Shown: positions 8,620 to 17,802, numbered from the stretch's first letter. The stretch is DNA of 34,100 nt from Oscillospiraceae bacterium (GCA_014799365.1 JAAVIF010000068.1:1-34100); one strand, 5' to 3'. A program made the numbers and translations. The notes: generated by a model not told the origin, from the letters alone.

Positions 8620-9477
8620 TCACACCAGTTTTTTGTATGCTGTTGTTTTTCTGTATTTTCCTAAATCCTCTCTTTCTCTATATGCTCTGATTTCCTCCAT
8701 ATCAAACTCAACATAGTATATCGTTTCCTCAAGCTCATTTCCTACGAAAATAGTGTTATCAAGTGGTATTCCTTCCTTTGTCCATACCATAGGATTAAAT
8801 GCGCAGGAATTTCCCATTCCCTGTGACGGAGGATTTGCCATCGCTATGCCGACCATATTTTCCATAGCCCGCACAGACAGTTCTTTTAATCTGGGCGGCA
8901 GCCCGCCGCAGCTATTGGGGTGCATGATCAGCTCCGCACCGTTCAGCATAAGCTCTCTGGCACTCTCCGGATATTCCCTGTCATAACAGATCATACATCC
9001 CATTGTGATTCCGTCAAACTTGCATACGGGAAAAGAATCTCCGGCTTCCAGATATCTTTCCCAGTCGAAATCACAAGTATGTACCTTTGAATACTTCAAA
9101 ATTACTTTTCCGTTTCTGTTGATTATCCATGCCGTATTTTGCGGATATTGCTTTCCCTTAGAAAAACCGGTTATGACAACGCCTATGTTCAGTTCAGCGG
9201 CAAGATTTGTTATTTGAACAAAATGTTCTTCATCTTCTGTCAAAGCATTTTCGCACCATTTTATAAATTGGGGATGACTTTCAATATCCTGAACCGGCAG
9301 CAATTTCTCACAAATATCCGGTGCTGCATACGCAGTAAGAAAGCATTCCGGAAATAATACTAAATCCGCACCATTTTTACTTGCTTCCCGAATCAGTTTT
9401 ATAGCTGTTATAGTATTCTGCTCTATATCAGGCATGACAGTATCATACTGAATAAGAGCTACCTTCAGATTTTTCAT
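8620..9477 (-). CDS. Carbon-nitrogen hydrolase (nitrilase superfamily)
   Basis: Glu-Lys-Cys motifs: LVLFPECFLTAY, KYSKVHTCDFDWE, GCMICYDREYPE; RBS ggaggac upstream of ATG at 9477. Confidence 0.88.
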   Translation of the reverse strand: MKNLKVALIQYDTVMPDIEQNTITAIKLIREASKNGADLVLFPECFLTAYAAPDICEKLLPVQDIESHPQFIKWCENALTEDEEHFVQITNLAAELNIGVVITGFSKGKQYPQNTAWIINRNGKVILKYSKVHTCDFDWERYLEAGDSFPVCKFDGITMGCMICYDREYPESARELMLNGAELIMHPNSCGGLPPRLKELSVRAMENMVGIAMANPPSQGMGNSCAFNPMVWTKEGIPLDNTIFVGNELEETIYYVEFDMEEIRAYREREDLGKYRKTTAYKKLV

Positions 9478-9689
9478 AAAGTCCTCCGTCATATTGACAA
9501 TCTTAATTTGCCGCATAATCGAAATATTTTTCAAAATCATGCGGGTGACGTTCTTTTATATGTTAGATTTGTTTATCGGTTATAATTACTTCGTCTGGTA
9601 TTATATCGGGTTTAACACATTTATATTTAGCAATATCAAGCTTACAGATATGCACATTGATTACCGCCATTCTTTTGTTATTATAATTT

Positions 9690-9717
9690 ATTATACCTAT
9701 TTCATGCGATTTGTCAA
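9690..9717 (-). promoter_or_regulatory. Sigma-A promoter, likely for the nitrilase-family gene
   Basis: On the minus strand: TTGACA, 16 nt, TATAAT; implies a ~200-nt leader. Confidence 0.6.
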
Positions 9718-9819
9718 CCGTTCCCCGCAAATAATTTTAAAATTATGATACCACATTATTTTTATAATCCGCTGTATTTGTTCTCATAACGATATTTTTG
9801 AAAAACTTCTACATCGCTA

Positions 9820-10113
9820 TCACCCTAAGTCACGTCCGCTGTACACAAAACGTCTTACCTCCATTACATCACCTATCACCACATAAAAAACGGTATAATT
9901 ACCGACATATATTCGATAATAAACATCCTTTCTTTCCTTAACGGAGTGAAACGGCTCAAAGGACAGCGGCATTTTAAGTCTTTCCGATATTGCCTTTTCC
10001 GTTTCTGTCAAAAGTCTTTCAGCAACCTGCGGATTGTTAAGCACATTTGCAATATAAGAAGTCGCTTCATACAGGTCTTTTTCAAAAAGCGGAAGATAAC
10101 GAAGCTTATACAT
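9820..10113 (-). CDS. Type II toxin, RelE/ParE family
   Basis: MYKLRYLPLFEKDLYEATSYIANVLNNPQVAERLLTETEKAISERL...YYRIYVGNYTVFYVVIGDVMEVRRFVYSGRD; overlaps the antitoxin by 8 bp. Confidence 0.85.
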   Translation of the reverse strand: MYKLRYLPLFEKDLYEATSYIANVLNNPQVAERLLTETEKAISERLKMPLSFEPFHSVKERKDVYYRIYVGNYTVFYVVIGDVMEVRRFVYSGRDLG

Positions 10114-10369
10114 CTCCACCCAATCTCCTGCGCACATTACCGAAAACTTCATCATGAGAAAGGCGTTTGTCCGATTTTTCGGCAGCTTTGTCCGCTTCGT
10201 CCAGCCTTGCCTCAACATCTCCCGTCAGTCTTGAATACTGCTCAATACTCAAAACAACCATTGCGCCATAGCCGTTTTTGGTAAGATATACCGGCTGTCC
10301 TTCATTCACAACACTTTCGATTTCGGGAAATTTATTTCTTAAATCCGATACGGGTCTGATTTGGATCAT
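10106..10369 (-). CDS. Type II antitoxin, Phd/YefM family
   Basis: MIQIRPVSDLRNKFPEIESVVNEGQPVYLTKNGYGAMVVLSIEQYSRL. Confidence 0.88.
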   Translation of the reverse strand: MIQIRPVSDLRNKFPEIESVVNEGQPVYLTKNGYGAMVVLSIEQYSRLTGDVEARLDEADKAAEKSDKRLSHDEVFGNVRRRLGGDV

Positions 10370-10397
10370 ATCAATAATCGCTCCTTTCTTTATCTTG

Positions 10398-10426
10398 ATT
10401 TTATCATAATTTTATCAAAATGTCAA
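10398..10426 (-). promoter_or_regulatory. TA operon promoter with overlapping GATAAAAT repeats (possible operator)
   Basis: Minus strand TTGACA, 17 nt, TAAAAT; spacer contains TTTTGATAAAATTATGATAAAATCAAG. Confidence 0.6.
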
Positions 10427-10571
10427 GATAATAACCGGTTTCCCATGTTTCACACCCAAAACATATTATTTCGCACCAAAACACTGGAAAAGAAATTCAA
10501 TTCGCGGTATAATAAAATTAACATGGATATTTGCAGCCAAAATTCTGAATAAATAAAAGGAAAATCATTAA

Positions 10572-11291
10572 ATGAAAATAGCAGTATGCGACGACAGCAA
10601 GGAAATTCGCCTTGAAATCGCCGATTTAATAAAAAAACAATCGGATAACGCAAAGATCGATTTCTTTGATTCGGGAGAGGCAATAACAGCTTCCGACGAG
10701 AAGTACGATATAATTTTTCTCGATATTGCCATGAAAGAGCTTTCGGGAATAGGCGCGGCAAAAAGCATAAGAGAGCGGCAGGAAAAAATCGGCGGCAAAA
10801 AAAGCATTATTATATTTATTACGGCGTTTAAGGATTACATGGAGGAGGCCTTTGACGTAAACGCGTTTCACTATCTTGTAAAACCGATAGACAGTGAAAA
10901 ATTTTCACGTGTTTTTTCAAGTGCCGTTAAAGAAGCGGATTTTGAAAAAAGAGACGGTTATATTATGGTAAAATCGGGCGGTGTTCAGCACAAGCTGTTT
11001 CTTCGCGATATTTACTATGTTGAAAGCAGCAACAAGAAAGCTATATATCACACCAAAAACGGGGTTTTTTCAACCTATGGAAAAATGGAGGACCTGGAAA
11101 GCAGGTTAGGCGGAAGCTTTTACCGCTGTCACCGCTGTTTCCTGGTTAATATGGAGAGCATATGCTCCTACGGCTTTGACGAAATAACGGTGATAAACGG
11201 AGATAAGCTGCTGCTTGCCCAGAAAAAGTATTCGGATTTTGTAAAGGCATATTTAAGGTACGCGAAGGAAGGCGGGATAGTCAATGTATAA
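10572..11291 (+). CDS. LytTR-family response regulator (AgrA-like)
   Basis: Receiver domain (MKIAVCDDSKE, IIFLDIAM, HYLVKPID) and LytTR DNA-binding domain (RDIYYVESSNKKAIYHT...FYRCHRCFLVNMESI). Confidence 0.9.
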   Translation: MKIAVCDDSKEIRLEIADLIKKQSDNAKIDFFDSGEAITASDEKYDIIFLDIAMKELSGIGAAKSIRERQEKIGGKKSIIIFITAFKDYMEEAFDVNAFHYLVKPIDSEKFSRVFSSAVKEADFEKRDGYIMVKSGGVQHKLFLRDIYYVESSNKKAIYHTKNGVFSTYGKMEDLESRLGGSFYRCHRCFLVNMESICSYGFDEITVINGDKLLLAQKKYSDFVKAYLRYAKEGGIVNV

Positions 11292-12747
11292 TACGTATTA
11301 CGACTATGAAATTCTTAATGCCGTAATGCTTATTGTGCGCTATGCGGCAAGCTCGGCTTTGTGCCTGAGTTACACACGAAGCTTTCTGAAGGAAAAAAAT
11401 GACAGACGCTATACCTTTGCGGTGTGGCATATTTTGTACATTCTGGGCGCGCTGACGCTGTACTTTGCCTTTAACACGGTAAATGTGCTTCAAAACATAA
11501 TCTGCACCGTCCTCAAGATCGTGTTTCTGATGATACTTCAAAGGCTGCTGTTTCATAACGGCGGGGCGATAAATTGGTTTACCGTGTTCAGCTTTTTAGT
11601 GGGACGGACCCTTACGCTTTCCATTATTGGGGTGTTGGTTTACCGTATAATGGGAGATACGCACATAAATATACTTTTCGGCATTTCGGAAATGGTCGGA
11701 ATGGACTCCGAGCAATTTCTTATTGAGTACGGATATACGGTGCTTTTTGTCTTATATATGATCACAGCGGTTATTGCCGCTATCGGATTTATTCTAATGC
11801 TGAAATTGTATTTAAGTATAATCAAGAAAAGCTTTAGGAAAAAGGATCACCGCTTACAGCGAAAGGAAAGCGTTTTCCTTATTTTCCCTCTGGCGGCGTC
11901 CCTCTGCATTTCAATTACCGTCAGAATGATGGAATATACCGATAACTCGGAAATATATTCGGATATTTTTGACGTGGTGCCTATTACAAAATTCTTTATA
12001 CCCTTCGTGGATTTTTTGCTTTTGTGTACAAATATCGCCGTGGTCATACTGTTTCAGAGCTTGGTGGAATACAACGAGGAGAAAAACAAGCGCGATCTTT
12101 TGGAGAGTCAGATATATCGAATGGAAAGCGAAATAAAGGAGATACAGGATATTTATTCGGATATACGGGGGCTTAGGCACGACATGAAAAATCATATTAC
12201 CGATATATCCATGTATGTGAAAAAAGCTTTGGGAAAGGACGATCCGATCGTGGAGAGCTATATCGGAAAAATGACGGAAACGGTAGACAGGCTCGATTTT
12301 TCCTTTAACACGGGAAATCCCATAACGGATATTATCGTACATCAGAAAAGCCAAGAGGCGGAAAAAAGGGGGATAAGCTTTAAATCGGATTTTTCCTTCC
12401 CTTTGAAAGGAAATATTGACGTTTATGACGTTGGCATTATTCTGAACAACGCCTTGGAAAACGCTGTGGAAGCCTGTGAAAATGTCAACGAGCCTTATAT
12501 TTTTCTGCGCTCCTACACAAAGGGCAATTTGTTTTTTATCGAAGCGGAAAATAATTTTTCGGGAGAAATAGAATTGGCCGAGGAAACGGGACTTCCGCTG
12601 ACCTCGAAGAAAAAGCCCGAATCCCACGGCCTCGGACTTTCCAATATCAGGCGCACGGCGGAAAAATATATGGGAGATATTGATATTTCAACCGAAAGAA
12701 AAGACGGGGAATGGATTTTTGTATTGACAGTTATGCTGAATGTTTAA
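11284..12747 (+). CDS. GHKL-domain sensor histidine kinase (AgrC-like)
   Basis: N-terminal multi-TM region; LRHDMKNHITDI H-box; NNALENAVEACE N-box; SHGLGLSNIRRTAEKY G-box; 8-bp overlap with the regulator gene. Confidence 0.9.
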   Translation: MYNTYYDYEILNAVMLIVRYAASSALCLSYTRSFLKEKNDRRYTFAVWHILYILGALTLYFAFNTVNVLQNIICTVLKIVFLMILQRLLFHNGGAINWFTVFSFLVGRTLTLSIIGVLVYRIMGDTHINILFGISEMVGMDSEQFLIEYGYTVLFVLYMITAVIAAIGFILMLKLYLSIIKKSFRKKDHRLQRKESVFLIFPLAASLCISITVRMMEYTDNSEIYSDIFDVVPITKFFIPFVDFLLLCTNIAVVILFQSLVEYNEEKNKRDLLESQIYRMESEIKEIQDIYSDIRGLRHDMKNHITDISMYVKKALGKDDPIVESYIGKMTETVDRLDFSFNTGNPITDIIVHQKSQEAEKRGISFKSDFSFPLKGNIDVYDVGIILNNALENAVEACENVNEPYIFLRSYTKGNLFFIEAENNFSGEIELAEETGLPLTSKKKPESHGLGLSNIRRTAEKYMGDIDISTERKDGEWIFVLTVMLNV

Positions 12748-12810
12748 TACCGACAGCTTTGAAAAAACAGAAGCGGTGAAGCTGCCGCTTCGGGCGTTGA
12801 CATCTTTCTC

Positions 12811-12868
12811 AATAAAAAATACCCGTCAAAACCTTATTTCTTCTTGGCTTTTGACGGGTTATATCTTT
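12811..12868. terminator. Probable bidirectional terminator hairpin
   Basis: ATACCCGTCAAAA...CTTTTGACGGGTTAT between converging genes. Confidence 0.55.
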
Positions 12869-12960
12869 TACTAATCCCTTTTAAAACTGTTGGATTAGTG
12901 TTTAGGGTGCAACCCTTTTTAAACTATGGATTTTTCCATAGTTTAAAAAGGGATTGGTAT
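12869..12960. repeat. 92-bp element, exact inverted copy of 14990-15081
   Basis: Its reverse complement matches 14990-15081 over all 92 bases by direct comparison. Confidence 0.9.
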
Positions 12961-13056
12961 TTATCCGCTTTTTACAGTATAATGTGTTTGGTATAATAAG
13001 CACGCTTGCTTTTTTATCGCAATTCAACGTTTACAAAAACGATTTCCCGAACAAAA

Positions 13057-13974
13057 TCACTTCAAAAATCCCTCAATGATCTTCTGCTCCGCTTCCTCTT
13101 CGGTCAATCCCAGAGTCATAAGCTTCAAAATCTGTTCCCCCGCGATCTTTCCGATTGCCGCTTCATGTATAAGCTGCGCGTCGGGATTTGCCGCGGTAAG
13201 CTCGGGAGCGGCGTTTACAGTTGCCCTGTCCGCAATGATCGCGTCACATTCCGAGTGACCCGTACAAGCGGCGTTTCCAATGATCTTAGAGCGGTAATTC
13301 TGCTGTGAATCACCCTTGGCAACCGAACGTGAAACCAAGTCCGTACCCGAATTTTCTCCGTTTAATTCAACCTCAAATTCGGTATTTGCGATCTGCTTTC
13401 CGTCGGTCATCAGAGATTCCCTTATAATAAGCTTGGCGTTTTCTCCAACCACTGCCTTTGTCTTGCGGTTGGTGGAATCTACTCCCTTTATCTGCACCGA
13501 TTCGATTTCGAGAACGGCTCCCTCCTCGAGAAAAGCTTCCGTTACGGGATCAATGGAGCGTGTACCGTCTCCCTCGCCTGTACCTATGTGCTTTTCCTTA
13601 TAAACAACGTGTGAGTTTTTGCCGAGGAAAAACCTGTGTATACCGTTATGTCTCGCTGTCTCGTGAGTATCGGTGTGAACGCCGCAGCCCGCCACTATTA
13701 CAATATCGGAGTTTTCTCCTATATAAAAGTCATTGTAAACAAGATCGTCAATATCACCTTTGGTAACGCAGGCGGGTATCGAAACCGTTTCCTTTTTGGT
13801 ATTGGGCTTGATTTTTATATCTATTCCCGGCTTGTCGGTTTTGTTGACAATATCTATATTTTCGGTAACGGCGCGCCCCGCGCACTGTCCGTTTTCTCTT
13901 ATATTATAAGCTCCCGCAAAGGTTCCCGTCCAATCGGAAACCACACTCAGCAGCTTTTCCGTTATAAGCTCCAT
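13057..13974 (-). CDS. SufB/SufD-family Fe-S assembly scaffold protein (short, SmsB-like)
   Basis: 305 aa; C-terminal GHSECDAIIAD...PELTAANPDAQLIHEAAIGKIAGEQILKLMTLGLTEEEAEQKIIEGFL typical of SufBD; adjacent to a SufC-like gene. Confidence 0.87.
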   Translation of the reverse strand: MELITEKLLSVVSDWTGTFAGAYNIRENGQCAGRAVTENIDIVNKTDKPGIDIKIKPNTKKETVSIPACVTKGDIDDLVYNDFYIGENSDIVIVAGCGVHTDTHETARHNGIHRFFLGKNSHVVYKEKHIGTGEGDGTRSIDPVTEAFLEEGAVLEIESVQIKGVDSTNRKTKAVVGENAKLIIRESLMTDGKQIANTEFEVELNGENSGTDLVSRSVAKGDSQQNYRSKIIGNAACTGHSECDAIIADRATVNAAPELTAANPDAQLIHEAAIGKIAGEQILKLMTLGLTEEEAEQKIIEGFLK

Positions 13975-13994
13975 TATGTCCTTTCCTCCTTGCT

Positions 13995-14708
13995 TTATTT
14001 CATCTGCGGACAGCCGCTTCTTACACCGTCGTTAAGCAGCGACGGCAATATTTCCTCGCGTGAGCCGTGACTTTTCACCTCTCCGCCGCTTATTACCACT
14101 ATCTCGTCCGCCACCGATAAAATACGCTCCTGGTGCGAAATTATTACAAGAGTCTTGTCCTGCTTCTGCCTTAGCTCGTCAAATACGGAAATAAGACTGT
14201 TAAAGCTCCACAGGTCTATTCCCGCCTCCGGCTCGTCAAATACCGCCAGCTTGGACGGTCTTTCAAGCACCGTCGCGATCTCGATGCGCTTTATTTCCCC
14301 TCCCGAAAGAGCGGAATTGACCTCGCGGTCTATATATTCGCGGGCGCAAAGACCCACCTTGCTTAAAACGGCGCAAAGGTTTTCCTCGGTGCGGTTTTCG
14401 CCCGCCGAAAGCCGTATCAGATCGCTTACGGTCAAGCCCTTGAATCTGACAGGCTGCTGAAAAGCGTAGCTGATTCCTTTTCTCGCTCGTTCGGTAACGT
14501 TAGCCTCGGTTATGTCCTCTCCGTCAAGCAGTATTCTTCCCGACGCCGGCTTTTCGATACCCGCTATAAGCTTAGCGATAGTGGTCTTTCCCCCTCCGTT
14601 GGGTCCCGTTACCGCAACCAAACGGTTGTCCGGTACGGTAAAGGAAACGCCCTTTAATATCTGCTCTCCGTCGGGAGCGGACCAGGTTATATTTTGAAGC
14701 TCTAACAT
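13995..14708 (-). CDS. SufC-like Fe-S assembly ATPase (SmsC-like)
   Basis: Walker A GPNGGGKTT, signature ALSGGEIKRIEIA, Walker B LAVFDEPEAGID; RBS aaggaagtg upstream of ATG at 14708. Confidence 0.9.
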   Translation of the reverse strand: MLELQNITWSAPDGEQILKGVSFTVPDNRLVAVTGPNGGGKTTIAKLIAGIEKPASGRILLDGEDITEANVTERARKGISYAFQQPVRFKGLTVSDLIRLSAGENRTEENLCAVLSKVGLCAREYIDREVNSALSGGEIKRIEIATVLERPSKLAVFDEPEAGIDLWSFNSLISVFDELRQKQDKTLVIISHQERILSVADEIVVISGGEVKSHGSREEILPSLLNDGVRSGCPQMK

Positions 14709-14813
14709 TAAGTCACTTCCTTTGTAATTATTAAGCGGCATTTTATCGCTCATTAAATTTTGAGCAATTTTCGCCTGCCGCGTTATCTTTCGGACGATCA
14801 GATTTCGCCTGTA

Positions 14814-14842
14814 CTATTATATACCATTTTAGTATAAATTGC
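14814..14842 (-). promoter_or_regulatory. Sigma-A promoter of the suf operon
   Basis: Minus strand TTGCAA, 17 nt, TATAAT. Confidence 0.6.
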
Positions 14843-14989
14843 AATAGCCGGAAAACTTTTTTTGAATGATCGCCGCACTGTAAAATACGATACCGGGAAA
14901 TGTGAAAAATCTCTTTAAACTATTTCCGAGGAAATTAAATGACCGTAATATTTCATAAAAAATAACCTCTTCCTTTCAAAAAACACGTT

Positions 14990-15082
14990 ATACCAATCCC
15001 TTTTTAAACTATGGAAAAATCCATAGTTTAAAAAGGGTTGCACCCTAAACACTAATCCAACAGTTTTAAAAGGGATTAGTAT
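14990..15082. repeat. Double-hairpin MITE-like element, 92-93 bp
   Basis: ATACCAAT...ATTAGTAT termini; 18-bp perfect hairpin (14998-15015/15020-15037), spacer gcaccctaaac, then a second hairpin. Confidence 0.85.
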
Positions 15083-15107
15083 TAAATTCGGACCATGATT
15101 TTGTGCA

Positions 15108-15221
15108 ATACTAATAACCATTTTGACACATAATAAAATCAAAGTCAAAATGGTTATTACTCCCGAAGCACTATTACCCAATTAAAAACCATTTTTCCTA
15201 TTTTTAATTGGGTAATAGTAT
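15108..15221. repeat. Double-hairpin MITE-like element, 114 bp
   Basis: ATACTAAT...AATAGTAT termini; 15-bp perfect hairpin (15113-15127/15144-15158), spacer actcccgaagc, 17-bp perfect hairpin (15172-15188/15201-15217). Confidence 0.8.
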
Positions 15222-15331
15222 TAAATTCCCATAGAAAAAAGCTATCGCGGACAATAAAAAAATTTAACTTGCTATATTGAAAAAAATATGATATTATTAA
15301 AATAAGAAAAAATAATAAGGACGTAATTAAA

Positions 15332-16195
15332 ATGAAAACTACCGATATTTTTAAAAAGAAAAGAGTTTTTTCCTTTGAGGTATTTCCTCCGAAACGCACA
15401 ATGCCAATCGAATCCGTTTACAATACTCTTGACGAATTGGCGGAGCTTAAGCCCGATTTTATTTCCGTGACCTACGGCGCGGGCGGCTCGGCAAGCTCCT
15501 ATACGATAGAGATCGCTTCAAAAATAAAAAACGAATACAATATTGAGGGCGTTGCGCATTTGCCTTGCCTGTATCTGTCCGAAAACGACGCCAAGGAGGT
15601 ATTGAACCGCCTTGAAAATGAAGGCATAGAAAACGTTCTTGCCTTAAGAGGCGACCGCTCGCCAGATTTTGAGCCTAAAGACCGCTTTCATTACGCAAGC
15701 GACCTTGTTTCCTTTATAAAAGAAAACAATAAAAACATAAATATATTGGGCGCGTGCTATCCCGAAGGACATACCGAATCCAAGGACAAAATAGACGATC
15801 TCCGCAATCTGAAAAAAAAGGTGGACGCGGGAGCAAGTCACTTGGTGTCACAGCTTTTCTTCGATAACGATTATTTCTTTGATTTTCTGGAAAAAGCGCG
15901 TATCGCAGGAATAGAAACACCCATCGAAGCGGGAATAATGCCCGTTGTAAACAAAAAACAGATCGAGCGCATGGTGAGCCTGTGCGGAGCTTCATTGCCC
16001 GATAAATTCCTTAAGATAATGAACCGCTACGAGAACAATCCCGAAGCCATGCGTGACGCGGGAATAGCTTACGCGGTGGATCAGATAGTCGATCTTGTCA
16101 CAAGGGGAGCGCAGGGAATACACTTGTATACCATGAATAATCCTTACATAGCAAAAAGAATCTCCGAGGCTGTCAGAACGCTGATAGAAGCGTAA
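15332..16195 (+). CDS. metF: Methylenetetrahydrofolate reductase
   Basis: FSFEVFPPK, FISVTYGAGGS, NVLALRGDRS and GIHLYTMN motifs of the MTHFR family. Confidence 0.92.
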   Translation: MKTTDIFKKKRVFSFEVFPPKRTMPIESVYNTLDELAELKPDFISVTYGAGGSASSYTIEIASKIKNEYNIEGVAHLPCLYLSENDAKEVLNRLENEGIENVLALRGDRSPDFEPKDRFHYASDLVSFIKENNKNINILGACYPEGHTESKDKIDDLRNLKKKVDAGASHLVSQLFFDNDYFFDFLEKARIAGIETPIEAGIMPVVNKKQIERMVSLCGASLPDKFLKIMNRYENNPEAMRDAGIAYAVDQIVDLVTRGAQGIHLYTMNNPYIAKRISEAVRTLIEA

Positions 16196-16349
16196 TACTA
16201 AATCTCAATAAAAATCAGACAAATCCAACGACCGGGGCGTCCCTGCTCTGCGTCAGCCCGACTTGAAATATCCGCATATTCCTGCGTCGGGTCTTCCTTG
16301 ATCAGGAACGCCCCGCCGGCTTTGTCTTATTTTAATCGAGAATTAGTAT
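16195..16349. repeat. MITE-like structured element, 155 bp, overlapping the metF stop codon
   Basis: ATACTAAATC...GAATTAGTAT; internal complementary arms GGGGCGTCCCTG/CAGGAACGCCCC (one mismatch) and CCCGAC/GTCGGG. Confidence 0.85.
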
Positions 16350-16400
16350 AAAAACAAAACAATTATTGCTAAGGGTGTAAACAAAATATATGAATAAATA

Positions 16401-16441
16401 TAAAAGAGGTGACCCAAAATCGGATCACCTCTTTTATTTGT
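16401..16441. terminator. Bidirectional intrinsic terminator
   Basis: AAAAGAGGTGA-cccaaaatcgga-TCACCTCTTTTATTTG. Confidence 0.75.
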
Positions 16442-16465
16442 TTATAAAGCTTTGCTGATTAACGA

Positions 16466-17503
16466 TTACTTAAGCTCTGCAAAGTACTTGATGGTTCTTA
16501 CCATCTGAGAAGTGTAGGAGTTCTCGTTGTCGTACCAAGAAACAACCTGTACCTCGTACAAATCGTCAGCGATCTTAGCAACCATGGTCTGGGTAGCGTC
16601 GAAGAGTGAACCGTATCTCATACCGATAACGTCGGAGGAAACGATCTGATCCTCGTTGTAGCCGAAGGACTCGGAGGAAGCAGCCTTCATAGCGGCGTTG
16701 ATGCCTTCCTTAGTAACGTCTGCGCCCTTAACAACTGCGGTAAGGATAGTGGTAGAGCCTGTGGGAACGGGAACACGCTGAGCGGAGCCGATCAGCTTGC
16801 CGTTGAGCTCGGGAATAACAAGACCGATAGCCTTAGCAGCACCTGTGCTGTTGGGAACGATGTTGGCAGCACCTGCTCTTGCACGTCTGAGGTCGCCCTT
16901 TCTGTGAGGACCGTCAAGGATCATCTGGTCGCCTGTGTAAGCGTGAATTGTGCTCATGATACCGCTCTGAATGGGAGCGTAATCGTTAAGAGCCTTAGCC
17001 ATAGGAGCAAGGCAGTTGGTGGTGCAGGAAGCTGCGGAAATGATAGTATCCTCGGCAGTAAGAGTGTTTTCGTTTACGCTGAATACTACTGTCTTAAGAT
17101 CGTTGCCTGCGGGAGCGGAAATAACAACCTTCTTTGCGCCTGCGTCGATATGAGCCTGAGATTTTTCCTTGGAGCAGTAGAAGCCTGTGCATTCCAAAAC
17201 TACGTCTACACCGATCTCTCCCCAAGGAAGATCGGCAGCCTTAGCCTCTGCGTAGATCTTAAGGGTCTTGCCGTCTACTGTGATAGTGCCTGCTTCGTCG
17301 TCAGCGGAAACAGTGTGCAGATTTTCACCGATAGTGCCGCAGTAGCCGCCCTGTGCGGTGTCATACTTTAAAAGCTGAGCCAGCATGGAAGGCTTTGTAA
17401 GGTCGTTGATAGCAACTACCTCATAACCCTCTGCGCCGAACATCTGTCTGAATGCGAGTCTTCCGATACGTCCGAAACCATTGATTGCAACTTTAACTGC
17501 CAT
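16466..17503 (-). CDS. gap: Type I glyceraldehyde-3-phosphate dehydrogenase
   Basis: [66 protein letters not shown]. Confidence 0.97.
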   Translation of the reverse strand: MAVKVAINGFGRIGRLAFRQMFGAEGYEVVAINDLTKPSMLAQLLKYDTAQGGYCGTIGENLHTVSADDEAGTITVDGKTLKIYAEAKAADLPWGEIGVDVVLECTGFYCSKEKSQAHIDAGAKKVVISAPAGNDLKTVVFSVNENTLTAEDTIISAASCTTNCLAPMAKALNDYAPIQSGIMSTIHAYTGDQMILDGPHRKGDLRRARAGAANIVPNSTGAAKAIGLVIPELNGKLIGSAQRVPVPTGSTTILTAVVKGADVTKEGINAAMKAASSESFGYNEDQIVSSDVIGMRYGSLFDATQTMVAKIADDLYEVQVVSWYDNENSYTSQMVRTIKYFAELK

Positions 17504-17620
17504 TGGAATAGTCCTCCTGAATTTTGTTTTATAAGTATGCGCTTATCGGAGTATTCCCGAAAATACCCGAAATACAGCCGTAAGCCCACGCTTTTTATAT
17601 TGGTAATTTTACCCTTTAAT

Positions 17621-17649
17621 ATTATACTAAATTTTACCGAAAATATCAA
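17621..17649 (-). promoter_or_regulatory. Sigma-A promoter of gap
   Basis: Minus strand TTGATA, 17 nt, TATAAT. Confidence 0.65.
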
Positions 17650-17773
17650 GGGGTTTGACAAAAGAATAACAATTTTTTATGTGTTTTTTACATAAAATTT
17701 TAATGAAAGCCAAATAAATTGGAAAAAACGCTGTAATCCCTAAAAATTTCTCTCTGTTTTAACGTGCTTCCTG

Positions 17774-17802
17774 TTGACAATCCGGGGAAAATATTTTATA
17801 AT
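17774..17802 (+). promoter_or_regulatory. Consensus sigma-A promoter of the LRR gene
   Basis: TTGACA, 17 nt, TATAAT, ~125 nt upstream of the start codon. Confidence 0.8.

Noticed and set aside
11911-12627. 238-aa minus-strand ORF
   Set aside because: Antisense to the histidine kinase gene with clear GHKL motifs.
12748-12800. AATACCGACAGC... after the histidine kinase stop as another family member
   Set aside because: Only the first few bases resemble the element terminus; no matching right end or pairing was found.
3362-15221. Possible CRISPR array from repeated palindromes
   Set aside because: Elements are dispersed, differ in sequence and lack regular repeat-spacer periodicity; no cas genes in the window.
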